DNA of 64,000 nt from positions 124,001-188,000 of the forward strand of contig CP030158.1 of the NCBI GenBank assembly GCA_003285105.1, written 5' to 3'. Position 1 is the stretch's first letter; the number at the start of each line of letters is the position of its first letter. Shown here one piece after another: positions 60,764 through 64,000 of this stretch. Source of the DNA: Roseithermus sacchariphilus (GTDB lineage Bacteria; Bacteroidota; Rhodothermia; Rhodothermales; MEBIC09517). The notes under the pieces are model-generated. The model saw only the letters and a list, made by a program, of their open reading frames with translations, was not told where the DNA came from and did no database searches. The translations under genes and the position numbers were made by a program.

Positions 60764-61804
60764 ATGCACGCACCGCGCATCTCGGACTTCATCCGGCACC
60801 ACTTCCGCCACTTCAACGCCGCCGCGCTGGCCGACGCGGCAGAGGCGTACGTGCGGCACCTGGAGGCCGGCGGCACCATGATGATCACGCTGGCCGGCGC
60901 CATGAGCACGGCCGAACTGGGCCTGTCGCTGGCCGAGATGATCCGGCAGGACAAGGTCCACATCATCTCCTGCACCGGCGCCAACCTGGAAGAAGACGTC
61001 TTCAACCTCGTGGCGCACACGCACTACGAGCGCATCCCCCACTACCGGTACCTGACGGCGGCCGAGGAGGAAGCGCTCCTGGAACGCGGCATGAACCGCG
61101 TCACGGACACCTGCATCCCCGAAGAGGAAGCCATGCGCCGCATCGAGCGGGCCGTGCTGAAAGAATGGCAGGCCGCAGACGCCGCCGGCGAACGCTACTT
61201 CCCCCACGAGTTCCTGTACCGCCTCCTCCGCAGCGGCGCCCTGGCCGACAGCTATGAGATCGACCCGAAGGACAGCTGGCTCGTCGCCGCCGCCGAGAAG
61301 AACCTCCCGCTCATCGTGCCCGGCTGGGAGGATTCGACGCTCGGCAACATGTACGCGGGGCATTGCCTCCAGGGGCACATCCGCAACGTCCACACCGTCC
61401 GCACCGGCATCGAGTACATGATGATGCTGGCCGACTGGTACCGGAAGACCGCCTACGAGCGCCCCGTCGGCTTCTTCCAGATCGGCGGAGGCATCGCCGG
61501 CGACTTCCCGATCTGCGTCGTCCCCATGCTGGAGCAGGACATGCAGATCGCCGACGTGCCGCGCTGGGCCTACTTCTGCCAGATCAGCGACTCCACGACG
61601 AGCTACGGCTCCTACTCCGGGGCGGTCCCCAACGAGAAGATCACCTGGGGCAAGCTCTCGGCCGATACGCCCTCGTTCATCATCGAGTCCGACGCGACGA
61701 TCGTCGCCCCGCTGGTGTTTGCCTACGTCCTCGAATCCGACGCCGCGGCCGAGGCAACATCCACCACCGTGCCCGAGACGACGGACGCCTCGGCCCTCTC
61801 CTGA
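60764..61804 (+). CDS. Deoxyhypusine synthase-like polyamine enzyme
   Basis: 346 residues of the deoxyhypusine synthase fold, which transfers an aminobutyl group from spermidine using NAD+. Family segments: TMMITLAGAMSTAELGLSLAEMI, HIISCTGANLEEDVFN, LPLIVPGWEDSTLGN, GFFQIGGGIAGDFPICVVPML and YGSYSGAVPNEKITWGKLSADTPSFIIESDATIVAPL. The lysine of WGKL corresponds to the catalytic lysine that forms the imine. Bacteria lack eIF5A, so the acceptor must be different. Bacterial relatives include homospermidine synthases, and the neighbouring arginine decarboxylase and carbamoylputrescine amidase-like genes support a small-molecule polyamine product. The exact reaction is unknown. Confidence 0.85.
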   Translation: MHAPRISDFIRHHFRHFNAAALADAAEAYVRHLEAGGTMMITLAGAMSTAELGLSLAEMIRQDKVHIISCTGANLEEDVFNLVAHTHYERIPHYRYLTAAEEEALLERGMNRVTDTCIPEEEAMRRIERAVLKEWQAADAAGERYFPHEFLYRLLRSGALADSYEIDPKDSWLVAAAEKNLPLIVPGWEDSTLGNMYAGHCLQGHIRNVHTVRTGIEYMMMLADWYRKTAYERPVGFFQIGGGIAGDFPICVVPMLEQDMQIADVPRWAYFCQISDSTTSYGSYSGAVPNEKITWGKLSADTPSFIIESDATIVAPLVFAYVLESDAAAEATSTTVPETTDASALS

Positions 61805-61832
61805 CGCCCTCCACCCTCGCTCCAACCCGGCA

Positions 61833-63818
61833 TTGAACAGCGACGTCAACAGCCCGACTCTCGAAACCGATGCGACCTGGACGACGGCCGATGCGGAAGC
61901 CCTCTACCGCGTCGATGCCTGGTCCGACGGCTACTTTTTCGTCAACGACGCCGGCCACGTGGCCGTCTCGCCCGAGGCAGACCGGTCGCGGGCCATCGAC
62001 CTGAAACGGCTCGTGGACGACCTCCGGCAGGAGGGCCTCACTTTTCCGGTGCTGATCCGGTTCCACGACATCCTGCGCGCGCGCGTGGAGCACCTCAACG
62101 CCGCCTTTGCCCGGGCGATCGAGGAATTCGGCTATGCCAATCGCTACACCAGCGTCTACCCGATCAAAGTCAACCAGCTGCACGAGGTGGTCGAGGAGAT
62201 CCTGGACGCCGGCCGGCCTTACGGCCTGGGGCTGGAGTGCGGGTCCAAGGCCGAGCTGGTCGCCGCGCTGCCGCACCTGGAGTCCGACGACACGCTGCTG
62301 ATCTGCAACGGGTACAAGGACCCCTCCATGTTGCGGCTGATTCTGACGGGGCAGCAACTGGGTAAGTCCGTCATCCCGGTGGTGGAGAAGTTCGGCGAAT
62401 TCGAGGGACTGCTGCGGCTGGCCCGCGAGATGGACGTCCGCCCCCGCTTCGGAGTCCGCATCCACCTCTCCACGCGCGGCGCCGGCAAGTGGGCCGAGTC
62501 CAGCGGCGACCGCTCGAAGTTCGGGGTCACCATCCCGGAACTGGTGCGCATCATCGAACGGCTCAAGGCGGAACGCCTGGAGGACGCCCTGGTCCTGCTG
62601 CACTTCCACCTGGGCAGCCAGATTGCCGACATCCAGCCGCTGAAACAGGCCGTCAAGGAAGTCGCGCAGGTGTACGTCCAGCTGCACGCCCGCGGCATCG
62701 GCGTGCGGTACATCGACGTCGGCGGAGGGCTCGGGGTCAATTACGCCTCGGGCTACAGCGACCACGCGGGCAGCATCAACTACTCACTGCAGGAATACGC
62801 CAACTCGATCGTCTACGCGGTCAAGGAGGTGTGCGACGCGGCCCACGTGCCCGTGCCCGCGCTCGTCTCGGAGAGCGGACGCGCCCTCACGGCGCACCAC
62901 TCGGTCCTCATCGTCGAAGCCCTGCAAGCCTACCGCAAGGACGAGATCCAGCCGGACTTCCGGCCGGCCGAGGCGGACCACCAGGTGATCCACGAGCTCT
63001 ATGCCACGCTGGAACAGGTCCGCGCCTACCGCACCGCCCCGCCGGATCGGCTCCCGGCGCGGCTGCTGGAGGCCTACCACGACGCCGCCGAGAAACGCCA
63101 GGAAAGCAACCTCCTCTTCAGCCTCGGCTACCTCCCCCTGGAGCAAAAAGCCCTCGCCGAAAACCTGTACTGGTCCATCTGCCGCGCCATCCACGAGCAG
63201 GTCGACTTCGACGCGGAGCTGCCCGTCCCGGCCGAACTCCTGGCCCTCGACGATCGGCTGATCGATCAGTACCTGTGCGACTTCTCCGTCTTCCAGTCGA
63301 TGCTGGACCACTGGGCCATCGGGCAGCGCTTCCCCATCATGCCCATCGCCCGCCTCGACGAACCCCCCGACCGCCGCGGCGTGCTGGTCGACCTGACGTG
63401 CGACTCGGACGGGAAGGTCAGCCACTACGTCGATGCGGACGAGGAGAAGGACTTCCTGGAGCTGCACACGCCCCGGCCGGACGAGCCGTACTTCCTGGCG
63501 TTCTTCCTGATGGGCGCCTACCAGGACATCATGGGGGACATGCACAACCTCTTCGGGCGCACCACCGAGGTGCACGTCTACTTCGATGAGGAGGAGCCGA
63601 ACAATTACTACATCGAGAAGACGATCCCGGGGGCGACGGTCGAGGAGATGCTCTCGCTGGTGCAGTACTTCCCCAACGACCTGCACCGGCGCATGAACGG
63701 GCTGATCCGCCGTAAGATCGAGGCGGGCCACCTCCGCCCGAAGGCCGGCATGGAGATCCTGGCCCGCTACGACGCGATGTTCAAGCAGATGACCTACTAC
63801 AACCCGCAGGATGCCTGA
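61833..63818 (+). CDS. speA: Biosynthetic arginine decarboxylase
   Basis: PLP-dependent fold-III enzyme producing agmatine from arginine, the first step of polyamine synthesis. 661 residues, normal for SpeA. Signatures: RFHDILRARVEHLNAAF, PLP-Lys in SVYPIKVNQLHEVVEE, GLECGSKAELVAAL, LHFHLGSQIADIQPLK, YIDVGGGLGVNYASGYSDHAGSINY as context for the phosphate-binding glycine run, ESGRALTAHHSVL, and the C-terminal DSDGKVSHYVD / FLMGAYQDIMGDMHNLFG. No in-frame ATG exists near the expected N-terminus. A TTG at 61833 (L-NSDVNSPTLETDATWTTADAEALYRVD) is the best start, 28 bases after the previous stop. Confidence 0.93.
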   Translation: MNSDVNSPTLETDATWTTADAEALYRVDAWSDGYFFVNDAGHVAVSPEADRSRAIDLKRLVDDLRQEGLTFPVLIRFHDILRARVEHLNAAFARAIEEFGYANRYTSVYPIKVNQLHEVVEEILDAGRPYGLGLECGSKAELVAALPHLESDDTLLICNGYKDPSMLRLILTGQQLGKSVIPVVEKFGEFEGLLRLAREMDVRPRFGVRIHLSTRGAGKWAESSGDRSKFGVTIPELVRIIERLKAERLEDALVLLHFHLGSQIADIQPLKQAVKEVAQVYVQLHARGIGVRYIDVGGGLGVNYASGYSDHAGSINYSLQEYANSIVYAVKEVCDAAHVPVPALVSESGRALTAHHSVLIVEALQAYRKDEIQPDFRPAEADHQVIHELYATLEQVRAYRTAPPDRLPARLLEAYHDAAEKRQESNLLFSLGYLPLEQKALAENLYWSICRAIHEQVDFDAELPVPAELLALDDRLIDQYLCDFSVFQSMLDHWAIGQRFPIMPIARLDEPPDRRGVLVDLTCDSDGKVSHYVDADEEKDFLELHTPRPDEPYFLAFFLMGAYQDIMGDMHNLFGRTTEVHVYFDEEEPNNYYIEKTIPGATVEEMLSLVQYFPNDLHRRMNGLIRRKIEAGHLRPKAGMEILARYDAMFKQMTYYNPQDA

Positions 63819-63835
63819 GCGTCCGGCACCGGCAA

Positions 63836-63863
63836 CCCCTAGCTCACAGCCCCTAGCTCACAG
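63836..63863. repeat. Tandem 14-base repeat between speA and the next gene
   Basis: CCCCTAGCTCACAG occurs twice in direct tandem (63836-63849, 63850-63863), just before the next start codon. Probably replication slippage; it may affect spacing to the downstream gene. Confidence 0.7.
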
Positions 63864-63880
63864 CCAACCGCCGCAACCCC

Positions 63881-64000
63881 ATGGGAGCTCGTCCCGACAC
63901 ACCGCGCTTGCTACACGTCGGTCTGGTGCAGATGCGCTGCTCGCCCGACCCCGCGCAGAACCTCGACCGTGCCCTGGCCCTGACGCGCGAGGCGGCCCGG
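63881..64000 (+). CDS. aguB: Carbon-nitrogen hydrolase, probable N-carbamoylputrescine amidase (partial)
   Basis: Only the first 40 residues are in the window. MGARPDTPRLLHVGLVQMRC followed by SPDPAQNLDRALALTREAAR is the N-terminal strand-helix of the nitrilase superfamily, and the LLHVGLVQMxCSxDPxxNL pattern fits N-carbamoylputrescine amidase (AguB). That enzyme would turn N-carbamoylputrescine into putrescine, downstream of arginine decarboxylase and agmatine deiminase. Position 63 bases after speA supports this. The catalytic Glu-Lys-Cys residues lie beyond the window. Confidence 0.72.
   Translation, partial: MGARPDTPRLLHVGLVQMRCSPDPAQNLDRALALTREAAR

Noticed and set aside
1-64000. tRNA and rRNA genes
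   Set aside because: A visual scan of the gene-free gaps for T-loop and acceptor patterns found none; short RNAs could still be missed without a covariance search.

Overview
The window looks like a chromosomal segment of a high-GC member of the Rhodothermota (Bacteroidota-related; Rhodothermales-like). The evidence is two large secreted proteins ending in a type IX secretion (T9SS) C-terminal sorting domain, a hybrid two-component sensor of the Bacteroidota type, a DUF5683 gene translationally coupled to parAB, a serine palmitoyltransferase-like enzyme (sphingolipid synthesis), and DUF5916, SMP-30 and BNR-propeller proteins typical of this group. This assignment is inferred from gene content. 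No rRNA, tRNA or CRISPR array was found.

Layout. 1-1.7 kb: Xaa-Pro aminopeptidase and a bacterial PH-domain membrane protein. 1.7-8.6 kb (minus strand): an aerobic-CO-dehydrogenase-like molybdenum hydroxylase operon, coxG-coxS-coxL-coxM, a terminator, then coxD (MoxR ATPase) and coxE (VWA). The large subunit carries the form II motif AYRGAGR, so the true substrate is open. 8.9-13.8 kb: a single-domain response regulator, a secreted BNR-propeller protein and an M23 endopeptidase.

13.8-27.6 kb: six minus-strand genes between 28-base direct repeats, one at the 3' end of the M23 gene and one in the gap before an acyl-CoA ligase. They are an FMN-dependent alpha-hydroxy-acid oxidase, a 1381-residue lipase/DUF11/TIG/M23/T9SS protein, a small membrane protein, an outer-membrane-like protein, a TPR/CsgG-like/TonB lipoprotein and an orphan hybrid sensor-regulator. 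This looks like an inserted block.

27.6-37.3 kb: acyl-CoA ligase, aldo/keto reductase, SDR, amidase, DUF5916 protein, SMP-30 protein and methylglyoxal synthase. 37.3-40.8 kb: a tyrosine/homogentisate catabolic operon (homogentisate dioxygenase, HPPD and an unrecognised third protein). 41-46 kb: a VapBC module beside a decayed RHH antitoxin, a lipoprotein, and a T9SS protein made of nearly identical tandem repeats whose 3' end is partly duplicated.

46.2-55.5 kb: HrpB helicase, a tiny helix-turn-helix protein, a HEAT-repeat/cytochrome c dehydrogenase-like lipoprotein, a GNAT acetyltransferase and a UvrD-type helicase. 55.9-60 kb: parA-parB-DUF5683 and a serine palmitoyltransferase-like gene ending in a strong hairpin. 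60-64 kb: a small protein of unknown function and a polyamine cluster: deoxyhypusine-synthase-like protein, arginine decarboxylase and the start of an N-carbamoylputrescine-amidase-like gene cut by the window end.
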